From contig OZ223207.1 of the NCBI GenBank assembly GCA_965140395.1, positions 434,001 through 498,000 on the forward strand: a stretch of 64,000 nt of DNA. Direction: 5' to 3'. Shown here one piece after another: positions 1 to 7,517 of the stretch; the stretch's first letter is position 1, and each line of letters starts with the position of its first letter. This DNA is from Parvibaculum sp002684405 (lineage in GTDB: Bacteria > Pseudomonadota > Alphaproteobacteria > Parvibaculales > Parvibaculaceae). The translations under genes and the position numbers were made by a program. The notes below the pieces were generated by a model. It worked only from the letters and a program-made list of their open reading frames with translations, ran no database searches and had not been told where the DNA came from.

Positions 1-7
1 GGCATTC

Positions 8-511
8 ATGTCGGGCGTTCGCGTGGGCCGTTATACGGTCATCTCGGAAGAACCGTTTGTCGTGTTCCTCATCGGCATGCGGGTGAACAGGCTGCTCAAG
101 CCCGGCAAATGGCTGCCGGTGGCGCGCGCCATGCCGCGCATGCTGAAGGAGCTTCATGCGGATGCATCGACCGGCTTTCTCGGCGCGACGGGCTTCAGCT
201 ATTGGCGCGGCGGCGGGCTGATGCAGTATTGGCGCTCTTTCGAAGACCTTGAAAACTATGCGCGCGCGAAGGGCGGGACGCATGTTTCCGCCTGGGCGGA
301 GTTCACGCGCAATGTCGGCGATGACGGCACGGTCGGCATCTGGCACGAAACCTATCCGGTCGACCCCGGCAGCTATGAATGCATATACGGCAACATGCCG
401 CCCTTCGGTCTCGGTGGGGCCATGCCGGTCGTGCCCGCCAAGGGCGCCTATGCCAATGCGCGCGAGCGCATGCGGGCGCGGGGCGCTGACATGAACGCTC
501 ATACAAAGTGA
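8..511 (+). CDS. DUF4188 family protein (monooxygenase-like ferredoxin-fold)
   Basis: The protein has 167 residues. Its sequence matches what I know of the DUF4188 family: a 'FVVFLIGMRVN' opening strand, 'KWLPVARAMPRMLKEL', 'GFLG', 'MQYWRSFEDLENYAR' and the C-terminal 'GIWHETY...YECIYGNMPPFGL' block. Members are predicted to form a dimeric alpha/beta barrel like small heme-type monooxygenases or aldoxime dehydratases, but the biochemical role is not established. There is no signal peptide, so it should be cytoplasmic. The frame is open to the window edge upstream of the ATG, so the true start could lie outside. The HAD gene follows 15 bases later on the same strand, which suggests cotranscription. 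Confidence 0.8.
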   Translation: MSGVRVGRYTVISEEPFVVFLIGMRVNRLLKPGKWLPVARAMPRMLKELHADASTGFLGATGFSYWRGGGLMQYWRSFEDLENYARAKGGTHVSAWAEFTRNVGDDGTVGIWHETYPVDPGSYECIYGNMPPFGLGGAMPVVPAKGAYANARERMRARGADMNAHTK

Positions 512-526
512 TTTGAGCATGCCGTC

Positions 527-1216
527 ATGGCGGATGATAAGTCTGCCATGGCGCTTCTCTTTTCTCCCTCTCTGGTGATCTTCGATTGCGACGGCGTGCT
601 GGTCGATACCGAGCCCGTCGCCAACCGTCTTCTCGTCCGCCTGATGGCGGAGGTGGGGTACGACATCTCCTATGAGGAATGCCGCCGGCTTTTCGTTGGG
701 CGGAGTCTGGAAGCCGTCATCGCGCATGTGGAAGAAGCGCTGGGCCGGCCACTAGGCGCACATTGGCCCGATTACATTCGTGACGAGACGCTGAAAGAGT
801 TTGCGAAGGGCGAGGTGAGTGCGATCCCCGGCGTGGAAGAATTGGTGCAGGCACTTCGCGCGGCGGGCATGCCTTATTGCGTTGCCTCATCGGGCAAGCT
901 TGAGAAGATGCGCTTCACGCTAGGCGCGACGGGTCTCCTGCCGCTTGTCGAGGATGTGCTTTACAGCGCGCAGATGGTGGGGCGGGGTAAGCCTGCGCCC
1001 GATCTCTTCCTCCATGCGGCAAAGGAGATGGGGCATGAGCCCGCCGCCTGCCTCGTCATTGAGGATAGCGTGCCCGGCGTGCAAGCCGCCGTCGCGGCAG
1101 GTATGCCCGTCATCGGCTATGTGGGCGATCCGCATACGGATACGGCAGCGCTCGAAAGAGAAGGCGCCCATGTCGTCTCCGACATGAGCGCCCTGTCTCG
1201 AATAATCGACCTTTGA
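527..1216 (+). CDS. HAD-superfamily hydrolase, subfamily IA (phosphatase/phosphoglucomutase-like)
   Basis: This 229-residue protein carries all HAD motifs. Motif I is DCDGVLVDT (nucleophile Asp20, acid/base Asp22), motif II is the Ser in 'CVASSGK', motif III is the Lys in 'GRGKPAPDLF', and motif IV is 'VIEDSVPGV'. The helical cap between motif I and motif II is of the C1 type seen in beta-phosphoglucomutase, phosphoglycolate phosphatase and 6-phosphogluconate phosphatase. The substrate cannot be read from sequence. It probably dephosphorylates a small sugar phosphate in the cytoplasm. The gene is convergent with trxB, with only 6 bases between the stop codons. Confidence 0.85.
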   Translation: MADDKSAMALLFSPSLVIFDCDGVLVDTEPVANRLLVRLMAEVGYDISYEECRRLFVGRSLEAVIAHVEEALGRPLGAHWPDYIRDETLKEFAKGEVSAIPGVEELVQALRAAGMPYCVASSGKLEKMRFTLGATGLLPLVEDVLYSAQMVGRGKPAPDLFLHAAKEMGHEPAACLVIEDSVPGVQAAVAAGMPVIGYVGDPHTDTAALEREGAHVVSDMSALSRIIDL

Positions 1217-1222
1217 GAAGTC

Positions 1223-2206
1223 TTACGCCGTGGCGCTTTCCGGGATCTGTGCGGTGACGTCGCTTTCCTGTGCGGCGAGGAAGCGTTCGGCTTCGAGTGC
1301 GGCCTGACAGCCCATGCCCGCAGCGGTGACCGCCTGGCGGTAGACATCGTCCGTCACGTCGCCCGCGGCAAAGACGCCTTCCACATTGGTGCGTGGCGTA
1401 CCGGGGACCGTCTTCAGATAGCCGCCTTCCTTGGTTTCGAGCTGGCCGATGAAGAGTTCGGTCGCGGGCGCATGGCCGATGGCGATGAAGACGCCGTCGG
1501 CGGGAATTTCCGTCACGTCGCCGGTCTTGACGTTCTTCACCTTGGCGCCGGTCACGCCCATCGGGTCGGTGCCGCCGACGATCTCTTCGATCGTGCTGTC
1601 CCAGACCACGTCGACCTTGGGGTTCTTGAAGAGGCGTTCCTGCATCACCTTTTCGGCGCGGAATTCGTCGCGGCGGTGAACCACCGTCACCTTGCTAGCG
1701 AAATTCGTCAGGAAGAGCGCTTCCTCCACGGCGGTATTGCCGCCGCCGACCACGATCACTTCCTTGCCGCGATAGAAGAAGCCGTCGCAGGTGGCGCAGG
1801 CCGAGACGCCAAAGCCCTGGAACTTGTCTTCAGAGGGCAGGCCCAGCCATTTCGCCTGCGCGCCGGTCGCGATGATGAGCGCGTCGCAGGTGTAAAGCGT
1901 GCCGCTGTCGCCCTTGAGCTTGAAGGGGCGGGCGGAGAGGTCGGCGTCGGTGATCGTGTCGCCGATCATTTCCGTGCCCATGTTTTTCGCCTGCGCTTCC
2001 ATCTGCTCCATCAGCCAGGGGCCCTGGATGGGATCGGCGAAGCCGGGATAGTTCTCCACATCGGTCGTGATGGTGAGCTGGCCGCCGGGCTGGATGCCCT
2101 GAATGAGAACGGGCTCGAGCATGGCGCGCGCGGCATAGATGGCGGCCGTGTATCCGGCGGACCCGCCGCCGACGATCAGAACCTTGGCATGTTTGGTGTC
2201 GGACAT
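1223..2206 (-). CDS. trxB: Thioredoxin-disulfide reductase
   Basis: The 327-residue flavoprotein transfers electrons from NADPH to thioredoxin. Visible motifs are the FAD-binding GGGSAGYTAA at residues 13-22, the redox-active CATC at 137-140, the NADPH-binding GGGNTAVEEA at 154-163 with HRRDEFRA at 177-184, and the C-terminal 'GVFAAGDVTDD' FAD motif. Length and order fit bacterial low-Mr TrxB. It lies downstream of and in the same direction as the 2-Cys peroxiredoxin gene, so reductase and peroxide-consuming enzyme are physically paired. The two are separated by about 150 bases holding a perfect hairpin. Confidence 0.95.
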   Translation of the reverse strand: MSDTKHAKVLIVGGGSAGYTAAIYAARAMLEPVLIQGIQPGGQLTITTDVENYPGFADPIQGPWLMEQMEAQAKNMGTEMIGDTITDADLSARPFKLKGDSGTLYTCDALIIATGAQAKWLGLPSEDKFQGFGVSACATCDGFFYRGKEVIVVGGGNTAVEEALFLTNFASKVTVVHRRDEFRAEKVMQERLFKNPKVDVVWDSTIEEIVGGTDPMGVTGAKVKNVKTGDVTEIPADGVFIAIGHAPATELFIGQLETKEGGYLKTVPGTPRTNVEGVFAAGDVTDDVYRQAVTAAGMGCQAALEAERFLAAQESDVTAQIPESATA

Positions 2207-2307
2207 GGTCTTTCCGTTCGTTCTGTTTGCCCGTTCGGGGCGGAAGAGGAGGGGAGCGCCCGCGCGCGCCGTTTACGCAAAACACAATATAGGCGCGGCG
2301 CGGGTCT

Positions 2308-2336
2308 GCCGAAACCGGCGATCTGCCGGTTTCGGC
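2308..2336. repeat. Perfect 12-bp hairpin between ahpC and trxB
   Basis: GCCGAAACCGGC at 2308-2319 is followed by a 5-base loop and its exact complement at 2325-2336. There is no T-run on either strand, so it is not a classical Rho-independent terminator. It could be a processing or mRNA-stabilising hairpin between the peroxiredoxin and thioredoxin reductase messages. Confidence 0.7.
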
Positions 2337-2354
2337 GCTTGCTCTCGTGTGGCC

Positions 2355-2960
2355 TTAGAGCTTTTCGGAATGGCTGCCGAGATATTCGGCGACGCCCTTC
2401 TGGTCGGCGACCATGCCTTCCTCGCCCTTCTGCCAGCCGGCAGGGCAGACTTCGCCGTTTTCCTCGTGGAACTGCAGCGCGTCGACCATGCGCAGCGCCT
2501 CGTCGGCGTTGCGGCCGAGCGGGAGGTCGTTCACGAGCTGGTGGCGGACCACGCCCTCGCGGTCGATCAGGAAGGTGCCGCGCAGTGCCACGCCGTCGCT
2601 CTCGATGAGCACGTCATAATCGCGCGCGATCTGCTTGGTGATGTCGGCCACCATGGGGAACTTCACCGGGCCGAGGCCGCCATCCTTGGGTTCCGTGTTG
2701 CGCCAGGCGAAATGCGAGAACTGGCTGTCCACGCTCACCGCGACGACCTTCACGTTCTTTTCCTCGAACTGCGGCACGCGGTTCGAATAGGCGAGGATCT
2801 CCGAGGGGCAGACGAAGGTGAAGTCGAGCGGGTAGAAGAAGACGAGGCCGTAGCTGTCCTTCAGATAGGACTTCAGGTTGAAATCCTCAACGATGTCGCC
2901 ATCCGCCATCACGGCGGCGGCGGTGAAGTCCGGTGCCTGTTTTCCGACGAGAACGCCCAT
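2355..2960 (-). CDS. 2-Cys peroxiredoxin (AhpC/TSA family)
   Basis: This is a peroxidase that reduces hydrogen peroxide and organic hydroperoxides using thioredoxin or AhpF-type donors. The protein has 201 residues from the chosen start. The peroxidatic Cys51 lies in 'YPLDFTFVCPSE', and the resolving Cys172 in 'GEVCPAGW' marks a typical 2-Cys enzyme of the AhpC-Prx1 group. An ATG four codons upstream (2972) exists. The start at 2960 was preferred because GGAG lies about 8 bases ahead of it and because family members begin with 'MGVLVGKQAPDF'-like sequence. It sits upstream of trxB, its likely electron source. Confidence 0.9.
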   Translation of the reverse strand: MGVLVGKQAPDFTAAAVMADGDIVEDFNLKSYLKDSYGLVFFYPLDFTFVCPSEILAYSNRVPQFEEKNVKVVAVSVDSQFSHFAWRNTEPKDGGLGPVKFPMVADITKQIARDYDVLIESDGVALRGTFLIDREGVVRHQLVNDLPLGRNADEALRMVDALQFHEENGEVCPAGWQKGEEGMVADQKGVAEYLGSHSEKL

Positions 2961-3126
2961 TTCCAACTCCATTCATTCAAATTCAAACTGGTAGCCGGGG
3001 AGGCCGGCCTTCCAGTGCTAATTAGAATTACTCTAGGCTATTTTCAAGGGGGAAATGCTGCGGTGCGGCGAGAAAGCGGTGGATAAGTTTGTCGCGGGCC
3101 ATGAGGCGGGGGCCAATGCGTGGCTT

Positions 3127-3594
3127 TCAGGCGTCGCGGTCGGATTTTTCCTGCCCAAAAGCTTTGTCCGCAGCACGATTGGCCAAGCTCAAAGCTCCAA
3201 GGGCGATCCTGAAGAGAATTGCCATGACACCGAACGCGAAAAGCCAGAACGACACGAAAATGCGTGGCGAATCCGTTTTGAAGACAGGTTCTAGGTAGTC
3301 ATAAAACATGCCCCATGCAATCGCTGTAGCCATAAGCATGAGGCCTGCCGGGATGAGCCATCGTTTAATTCTTGGGTCAACATCCAGCGAGAGTTCGCTA
3401 CGGGCATTTTCCGCATTGTTCACCGAGAAAAAACAGCTGAGGAGGAACACGGCAATTGCGGGGATAAGGATCCAGGCCCAGAGAGGAACCTGCGGGGGGA
3501 GGTGTTTGTCGCCGGGTAAGAGGCTGAAGACAAGAATTAGGGCGACTGAGATTGCGATCCAAAAGGCGTAACGACGGAGATTTTTCTGGAACAT
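3127..3594 (-). CDS. Hypothetical four-helix inner-membrane protein
   Basis: The protein has 155 residues with four apparent transmembrane segments (about residues 11-27, 38-57, 84-103 and 115-138) separated by short polar loops, and a basic/acidic C-terminal tail. I recognise no family motif. Base composition (roughly half G+C by eye) is lower than in the flanking ahpC and cold-shock genes, which hints at separate ancestry. It is transcribed in the same direction as ahpC and trxB but lies over 150 bases upstream, so it need not be part of that unit. Confidence 0.6.
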   Translation of the reverse strand: MFQKNLRRYAFWIAISVALILVFSLLPGDKHLPPQVPLWAWILIPAIAVFLLSCFFSVNNAENARSELSLDVDPRIKRWLIPAGLMLMATAIAWGMFYDYLEPVFKTDSPRIFVSFWLFAFGVMAILFRIALGALSLANRAADKAFGQEKSDRDA

Positions 3595-3797
3595 TGCGAC
3601 CCCGGCTTGAAGCCTTCGACTCGTTTTCCCTTGCTATTTGGCAGTGTATCCCCATTTAATGAGCCGTCATCCCGCTTGGTTCGGCATGCTCTCTTCGCTC
3701 GAGATCGAGCGCCGGGCTTTCCTGACTAATTCGATAGATTGACATGGCCCGTGCGCGGTTGCCCGGGCCGTACGTAGACATGACTAAAGGAGACACC

Positions 3798-4004
3798 ATG
3801 TCCAGCAAGGGCGCGGTCAAATGGTTCAATTCCCAAAAGGGCTATGGCTTCATTCAGCCGGATGATGGCGGCAAGGACGTTTTCGTCCACATTTCCGCTG
3901 TCGAGCGCGCAGGCCTTTCCGGTCTCGCCGACGGCCAGAAGATTGCCTATGAGCTCGTCACCGAGCGCGGCAAGACTTCGGCGGCCAATCTCGAGCTTCT
4001 CTAA
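3798..4004 (+). CDS. Cold-shock domain protein (CspA family)
   Basis: The 68-residue single-domain RNA chaperone binds single-stranded nucleic acid. RNP1 is 'KGYGFI' and RNP2 is 'VFVHISAV', both intact. The ATG at 3798 was chosen because a strong AAAGGAG lies 6 bases before it and because family members start 'MSxKGxVKWFN'. The frame could be read from 3744, but that would add a non-homologous leader. A long leader after the preceding divergent gene and a strong downstream terminator suggest a monocistronic message, as is usual for this family. Confidence 0.93.
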   Translation: MSSKGAVKWFNSQKGYGFIQPDDGGKDVFVHISAVERAGLSGLADGQKIAYELVTERGKTSAANLELL

Positions 4005-4033
4005 GCACGGGATCGGGTTCGCCCCGAAACATG

Positions 4034-4068
4034 AAACCCGGCCGGGACTTTCCCGCGCCGGGTTTTTT
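4034..4068 (+). terminator. Rho-independent terminator of the cold-shock gene
   Basis: AAACCCGGC at 4034-4042 pairs with GCCGGGTTT at 4057-4065, followed by a run of T to 4068. It begins 30 bases after the cold-shock stop codon. Confidence 0.88.
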
Positions 4069-4094
4069 GTTGTCTGCGCGGGTCGTTTGCCCGC

Positions 4095-4859
4095 TCAGTC
4101 GTCGCTTTCCAGGATGTATCGGCGGCCGGTGCTCTGGATGGGGCGCGCATTGGGGGCGAACATGGCCTCATAGGCCTTGATCGATGCGCCGGACACTTCG
4201 AGCGGTTCCTTCAGGACGGTCCAGCGGACGGTCTCCGAGCAGGGCGGCGTGGTGAGCGATCCGGCGTAGCGGTAAAAGACCTCGGCATGCCAGGGCAGAA
4301 GCGCATCGGGACGGGCTTCGCCGAAAGAGGCTTCGCCGACACTGCGTGGGGCGGTCGCGACAAGGCGGTCGAACAGGCCGTTCGTGCCGCCCGCTTCGAT
4401 CATCACGCCGATCACGGCCAACTCGCCATCCGCGGCGCGATGGACGAAGTGAACTTCCATCGGGGCATGCTTGCCCTCGATCATGTGCTCCGACGGCGCA
4501 TGGAAGCGAAACTGCAACAGCTCGTAGCGTTTGCCGCCGATCTCGATGTAGCCGGCGCTTTTCTTGCCCTCGGGAAGGAGCTTCAGGTCATGGCCGGTAT
4601 TCTGCGCCTGCCAGACCGTGTCCATGTTCCAGGACAGTTTCGTCACGGGCGGTTCGGCTTTCACGCTGCCGGTCAGGTCGATGGGGGATTGTTCCTTGCC
4701 CGTCGCGCAGGCCGCCCAGTCTTTCGACATCGCGCCCCAATGGTCGGGACCGGTCGCGCCCTCATAGCCCCAATGCCCGGGCTCGGCGGCGAGGGCCCGC
4801 AGGGGACAAAGTAAAATCACCGCGCCCGCGAGTATCGCGGCCCTACGAAACGTCTTCAT
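4095..4859 (-). CDS. Alpha-class carbonic anhydrase-like protein with altered zinc site
   Basis: The 254-residue protein has a signal peptide (residues 1 to about 25, ending 'ALAA'), so it is probably periplasmic. The alpha-CA fold is clear: 'HWGYEGATGPDHWG', 'KEQSPIDL', 'RYELLQFRFHAPSEH', 'MEVHFVH', and 'LTTPPCSETVRW' containing the Thr199-equivalent. Active enzymes carry zinc on three His residues, the first two in an HFH motif. Here the motif reads RFH, with residue 118 Arg from a CGC codon, so the first ligand is missing. The second (His120) and third (His137) remain. The same His-to-Arg change is known in vertebrate carbonic anhydrase-related protein VIII, which is acatalytic. Activity is therefore doubtful. 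The gene is convergent with the cold-shock gene. Confidence 0.85.
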   Translation of the reverse strand: MKTFRRAAILAGAVILLCPLRALAAEPGHWGYEGATGPDHWGAMSKDWAACATGKEQSPIDLTGSVKAEPPVTKLSWNMDTVWQAQNTGHDLKLLPEGKKSAGYIEIGGKRYELLQFRFHAPSEHMIEGKHAPMEVHFVHRAADGELAVIGVMIEAGGTNGLFDRLVATAPRSVGEASFGEARPDALLPWHAEVFYRYAGSLTTPPCSETVRWTVLKEPLEVSGASIKAYEAMFAPNARPIQSTGRRYILESDD

Positions 4860-4971
4860 CGGTTCACCTATCCTGGATGGTGCCCGGGAGACGGGCAGGG
4901 CTGCGTGATAGTCCCGTACCTCGCCGTAATCTCCTAGTCGGAAGATGGGTCGAACGCGAAAAAGCGAACCA

Positions 4972-5004
4972 TGTCACCCCTGGCTTGTCCCGGGGCCCAG
5001 GGGC
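4972..5004 (+). repeat. Left inverted repeat of GIY-YIG unit 1 (dispersed palindrome copy 1)
   Basis: This 33-base sequence begins TGTCACCCC and ends CAGGGGC, with an internal CCC..GGG stem. It is the reverse complement of 5325-5357 with two mismatches. It ends 15 bases before the GIY-YIG ATG. Confidence 0.85.
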
Positions 5005-5019
5005 CGTAGGCTTCCGCTT

Positions 5020-5355
5020 ATGCGTAGTTACTACGTCTATATTCTGGCGAGTGGTCGAAACGGCACCCTTTATGTGGGCGTGACGAACGATCTCATTCGG
5101 CGGGTAGCTGAACACAAGGCGGGCGTCGCCGACGGCTTCACCAGGAAACACGGTGTGCACAGTCTGGTTTGGTATGGCGAGACGCCGGATGTGAATGCTG
5201 CGATCCAGCGCGAAAAGACGATGAAGAAATGGCCCCGCGCCTACAAGCTCAACGTCATTGAGGAGATGAACCCGCAATGGCGTGACTTGTATGGGGATCT
5301 GATCGGAGAGGGCGGTGCACCATCGCCCCTGGGCCCCGGTACAAGCCCGGGGTGA
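5020..5355 (+). CDS. GIY-YIG domain endonuclease, gene framed by inverted repeats
   Basis: From the ATG at 5020 the protein has 111 residues, the size of stand-alone COG2827/YhbQ-like GIY-YIG nucleases. The fold signature is present: 'YYVYIL' (GIY-equivalent), 'TLYVGVT' (YIG-equivalent), the catalytic-Arg region 'DLIRRVAEHK', and a late acidic segment 'REKTMKKWPRAYK...NPQWRDLYGDL'. An upstream ATG at 4945 would translate through the left repeat and is unlikely. No Shine-Dalgarno sequence is evident. The last residues and the stop codon are encoded inside the right inverted repeat. Inference: the nuclease and its repeats form one mobile or domesticated unit of 386 bases (4972-5357). Confidence 0.85.
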   Translation: MRSYYVYILASGRNGTLYVGVTNDLIRRVAEHKAGVADGFTRKHGVHSLVWYGETPDVNAAIQREKTMKKWPRAYKLNVIEEMNPQWRDLYGDLIGEGGAPSPLGPGTSPG

Positions 5356-5357
5356 CA
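5325..5357 (-). repeat. Right inverted repeat of GIY-YIG unit 1 (dispersed palindrome copy 2)
   Basis: This is the reverse complement of 4972-5004, with 31 of 33 positions identical. It contains the stop codon of the GIY-YIG gene. Confidence 0.85.
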
Positions 5358-5383
5358 GCTTTGGCTTTGCCGTTCCCCCATCA

Positions 5384-5415
5384 TGTCATCCCGGCCTTGT
5401 GCCGGGATCCAGGGG
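5384..5415 (+). repeat. Solo dispersed palindrome (copy 3)
   Basis: TGTCAT, a CCCGGC stem, the loop CTTGT, a GCCGGG stem, then ATCCAGGGGC. It lies 26 bases beyond the right repeat of the GIY-YIG unit and 30 bases from the end of the following reverse-strand gene. Confidence 0.8.
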
Positions 5416-5445
5416 CGCCAAATGGTAGCGCCGTTTGTTTTGTGC

Positions 5446-7431
5446 TCAGAACCCGAACATATGGTCGAGGCAGAAGCTTTTCTCGCCGTTCAGCAGCCCG
5501 TGGAAGCCGAAGAGGCGGCAGCTCGTGTCGCGCACGATCACATAGCCCGCGCCGCCGGTCTTTTCGCGTTCCTCGGCGGTGAACATTTCCGACAGGCGCC
5601 AGTGGAAGGATCCGCCGCAGGCGATCTCCACCTTGCGTTCGGCGACGGGCTTGCCTTCCGCGTCGTGCAGGATGAGCAGCGTCGAGCTTTTCTCGTGCCA
5701 GGGCGTCGAGGCCGGATAGATGAGGTGGCACATCGTGTCGAGCCCGCCATCGTCTCCCGACAGGGAGCCGACGCGCAGGAAGAGGCGCGTGGTCAGTCCC
5801 GGCGGCTTGTTGGTGTAGCTCTGCGGCTCGTCCTTGTAGATGGTCGCGGTGTTGTAGATATGCGCGCCGAAAATCGTTTCCGCGCGATGGCCGCTTGCCT
5901 TCTGCTCGAAACGCCCCAGTGCATGCAGCCAGCCATCGGCTTCGCCGCCGTCGCGGAAGTCGTAGAGGAACTCCACATGGCCGTAGCCGGAAGGAAGCTT
6001 CGTGCCTTCTTCGGCAATCCAGCTTTCCACGTCCACTTCCACGCTTTCGCGCCGGGGGATGCGGCCGAGAAACTTCACCGCAACCGTCTCGCCGGTCGCA
6101 TCGATCATTTCCGCGCGGATCGGCAGTTCGTGCTGCTCCGTCGCCATGGGCGTCGGCAGCATGACGGACTGGAACTCGTCACGCGGCAGGATGGGCAGCG
6201 GCATGATGTAGCCCTTGCCCATATGCTTTTCGAGATCGGGGATATGCGGATCGGGGGCAAGGTCGGTGCGCTCCACATTGGCATGCGCGATGCGGCGATT
6301 GCCGCCCTTGCGCTTCACCTCGTAGCGCGGCCGCACGAAATAGCGCCCCGCCACGATTTCCACCTGATCGGGCCAGCTTGCCTGGGGCAGCAGCGCATCG
6401 ACCGACATGGCGCGCGTCCCGAAGGGCGGGATTTCCTCTTCGAACCATGAGACGTCCTGCGCGCCGATGATGTTGAGGCCGACGGAATGCGGCGGAATCG
6501 GCATGGGGTGCGAGTTCTGGATGAAGAGCGTGACTTCCTCGTCCTCGTCGCCCGCGGGCATGCCGGCGTAAAAGTCGGCGGGCCAGGCATTGGCGTCATG
6601 GCTGCAGGACAGCGCAAGCCCGTCCTCGCCATACATGTCGAGGGCGTATTTCACCACGTCATGTCCGGCAATGCGGATGGCATGGATGAAGAGGGAGCCG
6701 GTGAAATCGCCGAGCCCGAAGCGTTCACGGATTTCGCTGCTGTCGATCGCGAAGGGCGCGCCTGCGCCGGGAAGCTGTTCGCGCCATTCGGCGATCTGCT
6801 CGCCCTTCTCGTCGAACAGGGCAAGCCAGAGTTCCGGGTTCTCCGCGCCATGCAGCGCCCAGTAATTCGCCGTCGCCACGCGCGTATGAATGCCGTGATC
6901 GGCGCCGTTCGCCTGGCCTTCCTGTTCGCGCATCAGCGCGAAGTTGGTCGCGAAGTTGAGCGGGTCCAGATAGTTCTTCCGGTTGGTCAGCATGTCGTCG
7001 TCGATACGGATATCGTCGAGCGAGACGATGCGCGCATCTTCCGGAAAGAGATGCTTGATCGAGCCGAAGGTCTTGTCGGTGTCGAAGGTCAGGATAAGGA
7101 CGGCTTTCGCGCCGCTCGCCTTCAGCGTGCTCAGGGGCGCCGCCTCGTGGCCGAGGAACGTGCCGCCGAGATCTTCCAGGCGTTGTACGAAATAGCCGGC
7201 GAGGTCGAGCTTCGACAGATCGTAATAGGCGTGGAAATTGCTCACATAGCCCATCGGATCGAAGAGGGCGACGGGACCTTCGCTTTTGAGTTCGTCCATC
7301 AGCGCATGGGCGCGCGGCGCGGTCAGCGGATGGCCGAGCGCCTTGAAGAGCGTGGCACCGCCCGCATTGTTGCCCGGCCGCCAGCCTTGCGAGAGGTCGG
7401 CATTCTTGAAGGTCTCGATCTGGAGCGTCAT
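5446..7431 (-). CDS. Hypothetical 661-residue protein of unknown family
   Basis: The protein is large, has no signal peptide or clear membrane segment, and is probably cytoplasmic. I do not recognise the family. Visible features are a Gly/Asn-rich N-terminus ('GWRPGNNAGGATLF'), a 'FDPMGYVSNFHAYYD' segment, a central 'LFIQNSHPMPIPPHSVGLN' segment, and a highly structured C-terminus ending 'SCRLFGFHGLLNGEKSFCLDHMFGF' in parts, rich in Cys, His and Phe. Codon use looks native. It is the last gene of a same-strand run after the ELM1-like and 2OG-oxygenase genes. The 86-base gap to the oxygenase suggests cotranscription, so it might be a substrate or partner of that oxygenase. This is inference only. 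Confidence 0.75.
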   Translation of the reverse strand: MTLQIETFKNADLSQGWRPGNNAGGATLFKALGHPLTAPRAHALMDELKSEGPVALFDPMGYVSNFHAYYDLSKLDLAGYFVQRLEDLGGTFLGHEAAPLSTLKASGAKAVLILTFDTDKTFGSIKHLFPEDARIVSLDDIRIDDDMLTNRKNYLDPLNFATNFALMREQEGQANGADHGIHTRVATANYWALHGAENPELWLALFDEKGEQIAEWREQLPGAGAPFAIDSSEIRERFGLGDFTGSLFIHAIRIAGHDVVKYALDMYGEDGLALSCSHDANAWPADFYAGMPAGDEDEEVTLFIQNSHPMPIPPHSVGLNIIGAQDVSWFEEEIPPFGTRAMSVDALLPQASWPDQVEIVAGRYFVRPRYEVKRKGGNRRIAHANVERTDLAPDPHIPDLEKHMGKGYIMPLPILPRDEFQSVMLPTPMATEQHELPIRAEMIDATGETVAVKFLGRIPRRESVEVDVESWIAEEGTKLPSGYGHVEFLYDFRDGGEADGWLHALGRFEQKASGHRAETIFGAHIYNTATIYKDEPQSYTNKPPGLTTRLFLRVGSLSGDDGGLDTMCHLIYPASTPWHEKSSTLLILHDAEGKPVAERKVEIACGGSFHWRLSEMFTAEEREKTGGAGYVIVRDTSCRLFGFHGLLNGEKSFCLDHMFGF

Positions 7432-7517
7432 CAGGCTCTTGCTCTTTTCAGTAACTATGGGCGCGGGCGGGGGAAGACCCAGCCTAACCCGTTTTGCGGT
7501 CCGCCTGTAGAGGGGCG

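Noticed and set aside
2139..3086. Long plus-strand ORFs opposite trxB and ahpC
   Set aside because: Shadows of the two redox genes, with no homology or start context.
4972..5357. Reading GIY-YIG unit 1 as an insertion sequence
   Set aside because: There is no transposase and no visible target-site duplication. The terminal repeats are members of a palindrome family rather than IS ends.
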